A stretch of 64,000 nucleotides of DNA, from the NCBI RefSeq assembly GCF_004342265.1, contig NZ_SMCS01000001.1:868001-932000 (forward strand), written 5' to 3'. Shown here piece after piece: positions 38,688 to 47,277 of this stretch. Every line of letters starts with the position of its first letter. Within the stretch, counting starts at the first letter, position 1. The translations under genes were made by a program, and so were the position numbers. Below the pieces are notes generated by a model, which was not told the origin of the DNA, searched no databases, and worked only from the letters and a program-made list of their open reading frames with translations. Origin of the DNA: Luteibacter rhizovicinus (GTDB lineage Bacteria; Pseudomonadota; Gammaproteobacteria; Xanthomonadales; Rhodanobacteraceae).

Positions 38688-39906
38688 GAAACTGGCTGTC
38701 GTGACTTATGGAACGGAGGGCGATACACGCCCACTCGCGGCACTGTGCCGGGCGCTGATGGATGCCGGGCACGAAGCGCGATTGCTTGCCGACGCCGCTA
38801 CGTTAGGCAGCGCAAACGCGCTTGGCGTGCCGACGACGGCGATGGCCGGGGACATCAAGGGCGCCCTGCAACCTGTCGTCGAGCAAGGTGGCCGGTTCAC
38901 CGGCACAGCGAGCGCCCTCGCGCGCATTGCCAACGTCAATGCCGAGGCGTGGCTCAGGCAGATCGTAGCGACCGCACAGGATTGCGATGCCATTATTGTC
39001 GCCGGTCTGGCGGCGTTCGTGGGTTTGTCGGCCGCCGAATACCTTGGCGTGAAAGCCATCGGTGCCGGCATGATTCCCATCACTCCGACGGCGGCATTTC
39101 CATCCCCCTTCCTGCCGCCCCGAATGGTTCCGCGTCTGCTCAATCGCGCAAGCCACCAGTTCGTGAATGGCCTCCTCTGGCGTGCCTTTCGCAAGACAAC
39201 GAACGAGGCCCGGTCGGTTGTGTGCAACTTGCCTGCCCGGAAAAATCTTTGGACTGAGCACCCCATGCTCTACGGTGTGTCGCCCAGCCTATTGCCCACC
39301 CCTCACGACTGGCCCGTGAATGCACGCCTGTGCGGCCAATGGTCCCTGCCCTCGCAGGCATGGTCGCCATCGCAATCGCTCGGCGATTTCCTCGCGTCGG
39401 GCGAGCCGCCGATCTATATCGGGTTCGGAAGCATGGCGGGTTTCGACCGCCCACGAATGCTGAAAGAAATCGTGAATGCCATCGCCGGCCGCCGGGCATT
39501 ATTCCAGCCTGGCTGGAGCGGCGTGAACACGGCGGAGTTACCTGAAAACATTTTCGAGATCGGCGAAACACCTCATGACTGGTTATTTCCCAGAACATCG
39601 ATGGTTATTCACCACGGTGGTTCCGGTACCGCCCATTCCGCGACACGAGCCGGCGTTCCTTCGGTCGTCGTGCCATTCGCCGGCGATCAGTTCTTCTGGG
39701 CCGACCGGTTGCGGCAAGCCGGCGTGACGGCGGCTGCCGTTAGTGGAAAGCATCCGGATGCCGTGAAAATCGCCGACGCCATCGCGTTTGCGAAGACCGA
39801 GACCGTCCGTTTACGGGCACGCGCGCTGGGTGAAAAGATGCATGCCGAGGACGGCCTGGTCGATGCAGTCTCGGCCATAGAGCGAATTATGTCTGTCGAG
39901 AAATAG
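38686..39906 (+). CDS. GT1-like glycosyltransferase (MGT/sterol glucosyltransferase type)
   Basis: A 406-residue GT-B protein. The N-terminal domain opens MKLAVVTYGTEGDTRPLAAL, the acceptor-side glycine loop of this family. The C-terminal donor domain has IYIGFGSMAG near 245 and the nucleotide-sugar signature MVIHHGGSGTAHSATRAGVP, then FAGDQFFWADRL. These features match UGT-like enzymes that glycosylate small lipophilic molecules (sterols, macrolides, rhamnolipid-type). The acceptor is unknown. It is a single gene with no cluster partners of biosynthetic type beside it, so a detoxifying or tailoring role is plausible. Confidence 0.85.
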   Translation: MKLAVVTYGTEGDTRPLAALCRALMDAGHEARLLADAATLGSANALGVPTTAMAGDIKGALQPVVEQGGRFTGTASALARIANVNAEAWLRQIVATAQDCDAIIVAGLAAFVGLSAAEYLGVKAIGAGMIPITPTAAFPSPFLPPRMVPRLLNRASHQFVNGLLWRAFRKTTNEARSVVCNLPARKNLWTEHPMLYGVSPSLLPTPHDWPVNARLCGQWSLPSQAWSPSQSLGDFLASGEPPIYIGFGSMAGFDRPRMLKEIVNAIAGRRALFQPGWSGVNTAELPENIFEIGETPHDWLFPRTSMVIHHGGSGTAHSATRAGVPSVVVPFAGDQFFWADRLRQAGVTAAAVSGKHPDAVKIADAIAFAKTETVRLRARALGEKMHAEDGLVDAVSAIERIMSVEK

Positions 39907-40135
39907 ATGCTGCAGTGCAAAAGATGGCGACTTTTAAATCCCCGGTCCGGACCATGACTTCGATAGGAATTGTCTGAATGAGCTTTTGACGCGCGCGGCC
40001 TAAACTGGTGACGCCCGGCGTTGCGCTATCGTGACCGTAGCCCGTGCATACTTCCGCATACATACCCGTCGTCCATTCAATGATTTTCGGCCGACGGCCG
40101 TTTCGCCCACCGGTACCTTCACGGAGTCTCTGGCA

Positions 40136-40390
40136 ATGGCAGCACACGGCATCATTGTATGGTTGATCATCGGCGCATTGGCCGGCTGGCTGGCTGGACT
40201 GTTGGTCAAAGGGGGCGGCTTCGGCCTGATCGTCGATATTATCGTCGGCATTGTCGGCGCATTTATCGGCGGCTGGCTGGCCGGTGTCTTAGGCATCACC
40301 CTTGGTGGTGGCCTGATCAGCTCGATCATTACCGCGACGGTTGGTGCGGTGGTGCTGCTGTTTGTCTTACGCCTGTTCAAACGGGCCTGA
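40136..40390 (+). CDS. GlsB/YeaQ/YmgE-type membrane protein (transglycosylase-associated)
   Basis: An 84-residue, glycine-rich protein with three membrane helices: GIIVWLIIGALAGWLAGLLV, GLIVDIIVGIVGAFIGGWLA, and IITATVGAVVLLFVLRLF. This is the standard pattern of the family, which is stress-induced in many bacteria but of unknown mechanism. Start 40136 is preferred because ACGGAG precedes it; the frame is open upstream. A hairpin terminator follows at 40410. Confidence 0.9.
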   Translation: MAAHGIIVWLIIGALAGWLAGLLVKGGGFGLIVDIIVGIVGAFIGGWLAGVLGITLGGGLISSIITATVGAVVLLFVLRLFKRA

Positions 40391-40409
40391 GTCGATAGCG
40401 GCGTTACGG

Positions 40410-40436
40410 AAGCGCTGGCATCTTGCCGGCGCTTTT
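40410..40436 (+). terminator. Hairpin terminator after the GlsB-type gene
   Basis: The inverted repeat AAGCGCTGGCA / TGCCGGCGCTT (11 bp with one G-U pair, 3-nt loop) is followed by TT and lies 20 bp after the stop. Confidence 0.6.
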
Positions 40437-40470
40437 CCGCATGCCACCGATCGGATCGACAGCATGACAC

Positions 40471-40926
40471 TCAGGAATGATGCAGAGGGATATGCAAGAG
40501 GCAGTCGCGCAACCGGACCATGGCGGATGTCGTCTGTGCCGATAACGTTCGCCGGATCAGCGGCGCCATCAGCCTGGCGAGGAATCCCTTGGGCAGGATG
40601 TCGACGTTATGGGTGAGATATGTGCCCGGACCACGCGGCCGCATACGAAAGGCAATGCTCACCGTCATCTTCCGGTCGGCGTACTGGCAACTCAGATGCT
40701 CCGCGCGACAGCGCGCCGTGATGATTCCTTCCATCACGCCAAGGCGCAATCCATCCAGATACACATAACGCACCGCGTCGCCGACCTCGTTCGGGCCTGG
40801 CTGGTGTTTCTGAAAGCGGATGCACCGGTCCAGCCACTTCGGCGTGACCGAAAAATCGTCGAGCATGTCGAAAACCTGCTCCGGCGACCGGGGCACGAAC
40901 ATGCTCTTCTCGAAGGAAATACTCAT
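40471..40926 (-). CDS. SRPBCC-superfamily protein
   Basis: A 151-residue START/Bet v1-like domain. ATG 40926 gives MSISFEKSMFVPRSPEQVFD, the classic first strand and helix of polyketide-cyclase/dehydrase-type SRPBCC proteins. Later landmarks are the DRCIRFQKHQPGPNEVGDAV region, the strands with MTVSIAFRMRPRGPGTYLTH and the long C-terminal helix. Such proteins bind hydrophobic ligands in a cavity. It is probably co-transcribed with the hypothetical gene upstream (40947-41396), 20 bp away. The frame is open further 5' but that part overlaps the neighbour. Confidence 0.8.
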   Translation of the reverse strand: MSISFEKSMFVPRSPEQVFDMLDDFSVTPKWLDRCIRFQKHQPGPNEVGDAVRYVYLDGLRLGVMEGIITARCRAEHLSCQYADRKMTVSIAFRMRPRGPGTYLTHNVDILPKGFLARLMAPLIRRTLSAQTTSAMVRLRDCLLHIPLHHS

Positions 40927-40946
40927 ACGAAATACCGACGGAGCGC

Positions 40947-41396
40947 TCAAGTCGAATGTTTCAGCGCTACCACGGCCCGACGCAGCAGATCGCGCATTCT
41001 CGGATCCATCGCAACCAGGCGGTCCACCGAACGCAGCATGACGAGCGAGGCATAATCGCCCAGGGCCGCCTCGCCCCACTCCGCCAGCAGAATCCGACGC
41101 AACACAGGTAAGCGGACTTCGGCCAACGAAACGGCGTCTTCCGGGTCGACGGCGGTCACCAGGTCGTGGAGGTCGCGCCTCATAACCATTTCCCGGGCAT
41201 CCAGCGCAGGCGAAGGACTGAGACTGAGATGGCTTTCGATGCGACGCAGCACATCGAGCAATGAACTGCGATGCAGGGGCAATCCCGTACGTACGGGGAG
41301 AGGCATAGGTGGCCTCGCCGGCTGGGCCGGATCAGTATGACTGGACTCCGCGATGGCATCAGCCGTGCGCAAGAAGTGTTGTTGTGACGTCCTCAT
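40947..41396 (-). CDS. Hypothetical protein
   Basis: Up to 149 residues from ATG 41396. ATG 41306 has the better ribosome-binding site (GAGGCCACCT), which would give 119 residues. The C-terminal half is helical and Leu/Arg-rich (EVRLPVLRRILLAEWGEAAL, then GDYASLVMLRSVDRLVAMDP). No family is recognised. Gene order suggests an operon with the SRPBCC gene. Confidence 0.55.
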   Translation of the reverse strand: MRTSQQHFLRTADAIAESSHTDPAQPARPPMPLPVRTGLPLHRSSLLDVLRRIESHLSLSPSPALDAREMVMRRDLHDLVTAVDPEDAVSLAEVRLPVLRRILLAEWGEAALGDYASLVMLRSVDRLVAMDPRMRDLLRRAVVALKHST

Positions 41397-41761
41397 CTCG
41401 TATGCCCAGCCCCCTTCAGTAACAACTAGATCCCGACAGCCAAGCCCTATGGGGGCAAACACGGGCTTGACTGCCGCCGACGTAATCGCCGACACATACA
41501 CGTCCCTGGTACGCGGAAACCTGCTGTGTGACGTGCCTGGAATCCTGGTCCGGCCAGGGAGCGCAATGCCGTCACATCTCGTGGTCGTAATTTGGGCGAC
41601 TGGCATCGCGTTTTGAATCAGAAAAGTCCTAGACAATCTAAATAGTGACTTTTCACTCGCCCGACTTTCCGGAACGACCGGCAAAGCCGCACGGCAAAGC
41701 CGTCCCGGCAGCCATGTGGGAACGGCTGTGGATTCTCGCGTGGAGCCGTCTGGATTGGTTT
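41397..41761. other. Intergenic stretch, no gene seen
   Basis: About 365 bp between the hypothetical gene and the end of the response-regulator gene. Both neighbours are on the minus strand. There is a possible hairpin around ACGGCAAAGCCGT, but nothing else to support a gene or RNA. Confidence 0.4.
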
Positions 41762-42394
41762 CTAGAGCAGGCCGTTGGAGCGGGCGTAGTCGTATAACTG
41801 CTTGTCGCCGTCCAGACCGAGCTTGCGCATGGCGTCGCGCTTCTGCTGGCTGACGGTTTTCACGCTACGCCCGGTGCGGCGGGCGATTTCGGAGACAGTC
41901 AGGCCCTGGGCCAGGAATCGCACCACTTCGGCCTCGCGTGGCGACATCGAGCCCGGCTCGTCGCTGACCATCACGGCTTCTTCGATCTGTTTGCGCGTGC
42001 GTTCGCTGAGATAGATGCGTCCCGCGCAGATGACGTCGATCGCAAGCATCAACTCCCTGGTCATCGCCATTTTGTCGACGACGCCACTCACCCCGACCGC
42101 AAGCATGCCTTGCACCAGGGCCGGATTGCTGAGCATGGTGAGTACGAGGATGGAAAGCTGCGGATGGCTTTTGCGTAGCCCGGCCAACATGGACAGGCCG
42201 TCCTCGGAGAGCTGATCGTCCGGCATGGAGAAATCGGTGATGAGCAGGTCGCAGGGCTCGCGTGACAGCAAGCTGACCAGCTCCTGGCCGTTGCGCGCTT
42301 CGCCGACGATGCGGAACTTGTCCCCGTAACTTTGCAGCGCTGCTTTCAGCCCCATCAGGACAACGGGATGATCGTCGGAAATAATGACCCGCAC
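41762..42394 (-). CDS. RcsB-like response regulator (NarL/LuxR type)
   Basis: A 210-residue regulator. I favour GTG 42394, which has GAGG six bases upstream and starts VRVIISDDHPVVLMG; ATG 42406 adds four residues. The receiver domain (1-125) has the acidic pair DD at 7-8, the phospho-acceptor Asp in LLITDFSMP and the LTML switch region. The LuxR-type helix-turn-helix (145-205) reads MSPREAEVVRFLAQGLTVSE, then SVKTVSQQKRDAMRKLG, closely following RcsB. It is divergent from a hybrid kinase gene (42526), its likely partner. Confidence 0.9.
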   Translation of the reverse strand: MRVIISDDHPVVLMGLKAALQSYGDKFRIVGEARNGQELVSLLSREPCDLLITDFSMPDDQLSEDGLSMLAGLRKSHPQLSILVLTMLSNPALVQGMLAVGVSGVVDKMAMTRELMLAIDVICAGRIYLSERTRKQIEEAVMVSDEPGSMSPREAEVVRFLAQGLTVSEIARRTGRSVKTVSQQKRDAMRKLGLDGDKQLYDYARSNGLL

Positions 42395-42525
42395 TGCGCA
42401 CCTCATCGTGCGGCTTACGTTAGCCCGCAACTCAACCGCCCATGGCCGCGTATACATTCGCGCACACGGCATGGTTTGTGCTCGAACGGCGGCAACAGTA
42501 ACATGAACGCGTAGCAAGGCCTGCC

Positions 42526-45420
42526 ATGAACTCAGTCAGCACCGCGGCGCCGAGGAGCGATATGCCGACCACGCTACCCCATCCGTTGCCCGGGATCGCT
42601 GCCTTCGAAGCTTTGTACGGAGCCGCCTGGGTCGACAACCAGGCGACCCCCATCTCCGCCACTACGCTCGTGCTGGCGGCGCTACTGATCCTGGTGGCGG
42701 TCGTGGCGTTGGGTCTTGCCTGGCTGCTGCAAGCCCAGGTAAGCAAGGTCAAGCGCCTGCATGCGGAACTCCTCACCCAACGTTCGTTTTCCGAAGGCGC
42801 CCTGGACGCATTGCCAGCGTCCGTGGTCATCCATGGCCTGAATGGGCACATCGTCGGCACGAATGCGTACTACCGGCAGCACCCTGCCGCCGCCGAGGCG
42901 ATGACGGCAGCCATTCTGGCCGAAGGCTTCGGCGAGACAGCAAATGGACACGAACCTCGCGAGATCGACTACACAGCCGATGACGGCATATCGCGTCAGG
43001 CCCTGATATGGAATCGTCCGATCCTCGCGGAGAGCGGCGGCCCCGTCGGTTCGATCAGTATCCTTATCGATATTACGGAATTTCGCGACGCGGAACGCGC
43101 GGCCCGGATCACCGACCGGGGCCTGCGCGACATCGTCCAGCGAATCCCCGTGGTGGTCTTCACCATCCTCAAGGACACTCAGGGGGTGCGTCACCTCACG
43201 TTTGCCGCAGGCGACGTGCGTGCCTTGTTCGGGCTGGAACTGGCGGATCTCCTGGGAATGGGCGACGTGCTACAGGAACGTCCGTTGCAGGGCCGTATTC
43301 ATCCCGACGATATTGCCGCTTTCGGTCGCCTGATCTCTCCCGCCACCGCCGGACTGCAGCAACGCTCGCTCGATTTCCGTGCTTTCGGCCGCGACGGCCT
43401 GCGCTGGATCCACGCCACGCTTGCACCGCAGCCGTTGCCAGACGGAAGCGTACGGCTGATCGGCTACTTCATCGACACCACCGAACTCAACGCGCGCAAC
43501 GAAGCCCTGCGCATTGCGCGCGATGTCGCCGAGCGCGCCTCGAAGGCGAAAGCGGATTTCCTGGCCACGATGAGCCATGAAATCCGTACGCCGATGAATG
43601 GCGTGATCGGGATGCTGGAATTGCTCGGACGCACGCCGATCGATGCCGAGCAGCGTGAACTGTTACGTGCCGTGGAGGATTCGGCGGACGTATTGCTGCA
43701 GGTACTGAACGACATTCTGGATTTTTCCAAACTCGAAGCGGGCGATCTCCGGCTGGATGAAACGCTATTCGATCCGCGCGTACTGGTCGACAACGTCATC
43801 AGTGTGATGGCGGCGCGCGCGCAGACGAAAGGCCTTGGCGTCCATATAGCGATCGATGCCACCGTCGCCGGCACGTTGCGCGGCGACAGCGTCCGTCTGC
43901 GCCAGATTCTGTTGAACCTGCTGAGCAATGCCATCAAATTCACGGAACGAGGCAGTATTGCGGTGCGCATGGTCGTGCTTGGCGACGACAACGAGCACCA
44001 GCACCTGCGCATCAGCGTCACGGATACCGGCATCGGTATTCCAGAAGAGAAGCAGGCCACGCTGTTCAATCCGTTCACTCAAGCCGAGGCCTCGACCAGC
44101 CGGCGTTATGGCGGCACCGGGCTGGGCCTTGCCATCTGCCGCCATCTGGCCGAGCTCATGGACGGTTCGGTCGAGCTGAGCAGCGAACCCGGAGTGGGAA
44201 CGACGGTGGGGTTCGAAGTCCGCCTGCCCGTGGTACGGCGAGAAGTCATCGCACCCGCCGGACTGCACGGGCGCCATGCGGTCGTGCGGATCGGCTCGGC
44301 CGAAACGGCCGCGGCATTGAGCGAGCACCTGAAGTCTCTGGGCATGACGGTGGAACAATCCATGCCATCGCAATCGCTGCGCGAAGGCATGGCAGCGAGC
44401 TTGCTGTTTGTCGACCCCGCCGACAAGGACAGCGAGACCCGGATCAGTGCCCATGTCATTGCCGTCACCGGCGATGCAGGTCCTTCGACGGTGAGAGACG
44501 AACGGTTGTTCCTCAGTGCGAACCCGCTGAAGTGGCAGTCGCTGGTGCGCGCCTGCCTTGTCGTACTCGAACTGCGCGACGACACGTCGCCGGAAAACGA
44601 TGCGCGCTTCTCTTCCGGTGGGATAGCGGACGCCGATCCGCTGCTCTTGTCCCTGACCGGTGTGCCGGCCGATCGCGGGCACATCCTGGTCGCCGAAGAC
44701 CATCCGGTGAGCCAGAAGCTGATCCTTCGCCAGCTGGCGATCCTCGGCTTGAGTTGCGAAGTGGTGGACAACGGTCGCGACGCTTTCGAAGCCCTCAGCG
44801 GAAACGAATACGCGATGCTGCTCACCGACTGCAACATGCCCTTGATGAGCGGATACGAACTCGCCACGGCATGGCGCCAGCACGAAGCGGAGATCGGTAG
44901 CCAACGACGCCTTCCCATCATCGCCATGACCGCCAATGCGCTGGCCGGGGAAGCCGTGCGCGTCCGCAACGCCGGCATGGACGATGTCCTGAGCAAGCCG
45001 CTGCAACTGCTTCCGCTCAGCCAGAAAATCAGCCAATGGCTGCCGGAACAGCCGGCATCCTCACGTTCCCACGTATCCAACGCTTATGACGCCACACAGC
45101 TGGCCAGCCTGACGGGTGGCAACGGGGAGTCTGGCCTGCACGCCGAAATGCTGCAGGCCTTTTCCAGTGCCAGTCGCGACGACCTGCTTGAACTCCGCCG
45201 TTGCGTCGAAATGGACGATACGGCGGCGGCGTCCTTGAGCCTGCATCGTCTGCTCGGCGCCCTGCAACTGTTTAACGATGGCGCATTGCTGAGCCAGGGC
45301 AAACAGTTGCTTGAGTCCCTGCATACGGAACGGGCGAACGAAGCTCTCTCGCGCTTGCCCGGTTTTGCCCTGGAAGTGGAAGCCCTGCTCTCAAGTCTGA
45401 ATAGCCAACTAGCTGAATAG
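42526..45420 (+). CDS. Hybrid sensor histidine kinase with receiver and Hpt domains
   Basis: A 964-residue phosphorelay kinase. One membrane helix (46-68) is followed by a coiled coil and two PAS-type domains (~80-330, the second ending in the PAC-like GYFIDTTELNARNEAL). Next come HisKA with His351 in MSHEIRTPMNGVIGMLELLG, HATPase (DTGIGI, GGTGLGLAICRHL), a degenerate receiver-like insert and a true receiver with Asp768 in LLTDCNMPLMSGYE. The Hpt-like C-terminus has His907 (LHRLLGAL). All phospho-transfer residues look intact, so a full His-Asp-His relay ends at this protein and an Asp on the RcsB-like regulator. There is no large periplasmic sensor loop; the signal is probably read by the PAS domains. 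Confidence 0.93.
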   Translation: MNSVSTAAPRSDMPTTLPHPLPGIAAFEALYGAAWVDNQATPISATTLVLAALLILVAVVALGLAWLLQAQVSKVKRLHAELLTQRSFSEGALDALPASVVIHGLNGHIVGTNAYYRQHPAAAEAMTAAILAEGFGETANGHEPREIDYTADDGISRQALIWNRPILAESGGPVGSISILIDITEFRDAERAARITDRGLRDIVQRIPVVVFTILKDTQGVRHLTFAAGDVRALFGLELADLLGMGDVLQERPLQGRIHPDDIAAFGRLISPATAGLQQRSLDFRAFGRDGLRWIHATLAPQPLPDGSVRLIGYFIDTTELNARNEALRIARDVAERASKAKADFLATMSHEIRTPMNGVIGMLELLGRTPIDAEQRELLRAVEDSADVLLQVLNDILDFSKLEAGDLRLDETLFDPRVLVDNVISVMAARAQTKGLGVHIAIDATVAGTLRGDSVRLRQILLNLLSNAIKFTERGSIAVRMVVLGDDNEHQHLRISVTDTGIGIPEEKQATLFNPFTQAEASTSRRYGGTGLGLAICRHLAELMDGSVELSSEPGVGTTVGFEVRLPVVRREVIAPAGLHGRHAVVRIGSAETAAALSEHLKSLGMTVEQSMPSQSLREGMAASLLFVDPADKDSETRISAHVIAVTGDAGPSTVRDERLFLSANPLKWQSLVRACLVVLELRDDTSPENDARFSSGGIADADPLLLSLTGVPADRGHILVAEDHPVSQKLILRQLAILGLSCEVVDNGRDAFEALSGNEYAMLLTDCNMPLMSGYELATAWRQHEAEIGSQRRLPIIAMTANALAGEAVRVRNAGMDDVLSKPLQLLPLSQKISQWLPEQPASSRSHVSNAYDATQLASLTGGNGESGLHAEMLQAFSSASRDDLLELRRCVEMDDTAAASLSLHRLLGALQLFNDGALLSQGKQLLESLHTERANEALSRLPGFALEVEALLSSLNSQLAE

Positions 45421-45562
45421 ACAAGTCAATTAGCTATTTCCTTGAGACTCCACGACAATGGCAAAATATTTACGCCGCATCAGGCTTGTCGAATCCGGAT
45501 GGTTCGGCGCGTCTGCAGGGATCGAGCGGACGAGCGTCTGGGGGCGCAACAGGAATGAGGTT

Positions 45563-47233
45563 ATGACACACAGGGTTTGGGGGCGGTCCCAGCTTGGCCG
45601 CTGGTTGTTTGCTGCATTGCTTGCTATCGCTTTCGCTCCGGCATTTGCCGCGCCGGTTGCCGACTGGAACTACCGGGTACGTCCCAACGACACGATCTGG
45701 GATCTGGCCGGGCATTATCTGAAACCGGATATCCCCTGGCAGAAACTCCAGGACTACAACAAAGTCGCCGATCCGCTTCATCTGCCGCCCGGTATGACTC
45801 TGCATATTCCGGTGGCGTGGCTGCGACTGGAACCCGCCAGGGCCAAGGTGATCGCCGTCATTGGCAATGCCACCGCCACCCTGCCCGGCACCGCGCAAGC
45901 CGTGCCCGTGACGCAGGCCATGTCGTTCGGTTATGGCGCTACCCTGGTGACCCAGGGCGATACCAGCCTCACCCTGGAGTTCGCGGACGGTTCGCGCATT
46001 CTCGTGCAGAGCAATAGCGAACTCGCGCTCGATCGGCTTAGCGCCTACGGAAACACCGGCATGGTCGACACGCGCGTGCGTCTGCAGCGTGGGCGCATCA
46101 ACAGCGACGTTATTCCCATGAGCGGGAACGCCGCGCGATTCAGTGTGTCGACCCCGGGCACGATTTCCAGCGTGCGCGGCACCCACTTTCGCGTGATCGC
46201 CGATCCGGAGACCGACGCGGCACGGACCGAGGTGACCTCCGGCAAGGTCGACGTCGGCAACGACAGACGGCATGTGCTGGTGAAGACGGGGCTCGGCGTA
46301 GCCACCGCCGGGGGCGCATCTCCGGGACAACCGCAATCGCTGCTTCCCACGCCGGCACTGTCCTGTCCGACAGCACCCATCAATCAATTTCCCTACGAGT
46401 TTCAGTGGCAGCCATTGGATGGCGCGCAGCATTACCGCGTGCAGGTAGCGTCCAGTGCGAAATTCGAGGCCCTGCTGATGGACCGCGTTGTCGACGACGC
46501 TCATGCGGTCATTCCCGACCTGAGCGATGGCATCTACGCGATTCGTGTGCGCGGTGTCGGTACAGGCCAGCTCGAAGGCCTCGACGCCACCTGCTCCGCT
46601 GTCACCATCGACAGCCATCCGCAGCCGCCGCTGATCGTGTCGCCACAACCCGATACCCGGGTGCGCGATACCCGACCGCAATTCCGTTGGACGGAAAGCC
46701 AGCAGGCAGCGTCCTACACCTGGCAGCTGGCCAGCGACTCCGCGTTCGAACATCTGCTGGCCGAACAGCCTCAGGTGACGGGCAGCGACGTTCGTCCGCC
46801 GCATTCGCTGCCTCTTGGACGCTACTACTGGCGCATCGCCAGCCGCGACGACACCGGCAAAGTGGGCCCTTACACCCACGCACTTCCCTTCGACCTGGTA
46901 TCCGAGCCGCCCGCTCCCGTGCCCGGCGAACCTAAACACTCGCATGGCGATCTGGTGCTGAGCTGGCCCGCGGGCAACCCGGATCAGCGCTATAACGTGC
47001 AACTGGCGCGTCAGCCGGAGTTCGCCCAGCCGGAAGTGGATACCACGCTCGACAAACCGGAAATCGACCTCAAGAACCTGTCGTCGGGCAAATGGTATGT
47101 ACGGGTGCGAACCATCGACACCGACGGCTATGCCGGACCCTGGGGCTCGGTGCAGAAGACGCGCATTCCATGCATGGCGTGCCGCTGGGCCGCGGCAGGC
47201 GGCGGGGCATCGTTGTTGTGGTTGATACTTTGA
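45563..47233 (+). CDS. LysM-FecR domain surface protein
   Basis: A 556-residue exported protein. Start 45563 follows a purine-rich GAGG; the signal peptide ends AFAA near 30. The LysM domain (about 35-85; YRVRPNDTIWDLAGHYL) should bind peptidoglycan, and the FecR-type domain (about 110-215; GTISSVRGTHFRV) is a beta-helix/sandwich. Three or so Ig/FN3-like repeats follow to ~530 (FQWQPLDGAQHYRVQVASSA, FRWTESQQAASYTWQLASDS). The C-terminus is short, Gly-rich and hydrophobic (AAAGGGASLLWLIL). In proteobacteria this architecture is usually paired with a CHASE2 protein, as here (47278). Confidence 0.88.
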   Translation: MTHRVWGRSQLGRWLFAALLAIAFAPAFAAPVADWNYRVRPNDTIWDLAGHYLKPDIPWQKLQDYNKVADPLHLPPGMTLHIPVAWLRLEPARAKVIAVIGNATATLPGTAQAVPVTQAMSFGYGATLVTQGDTSLTLEFADGSRILVQSNSELALDRLSAYGNTGMVDTRVRLQRGRINSDVIPMSGNAARFSVSTPGTISSVRGTHFRVIADPETDAARTEVTSGKVDVGNDRRHVLVKTGLGVATAGGASPGQPQSLLPTPALSCPTAPINQFPYEFQWQPLDGAQHYRVQVASSAKFEALLMDRVVDDAHAVIPDLSDGIYAIRVRGVGTGQLEGLDATCSAVTIDSHPQPPLIVSPQPDTRVRDTRPQFRWTESQQAASYTWQLASDSAFEHLLAEQPQVTGSDVRPPHSLPLGRYYWRIASRDDTGKVGPYTHALPFDLVSEPPAPVPGEPKHSHGDLVLSWPAGNPDQRYNVQLARQPEFAQPEVDTTLDKPEIDLKNLSSGKWYVRVRTIDTDGYAGPWGSVQKTRIPCMACRWAAAGGGASLLWLIL

Positions 47234-47277
47234 CGCCATGAACCGCGGTAGCCGAACTGACGAATGGAACCCCGCCG

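Noticed and set aside
45470-47239. 589-codon minus-strand frame opposite the LysM-FecR gene
   Set aside because: The sense gene has signal peptide, LysM and FecR domains; the antisense frame has none.
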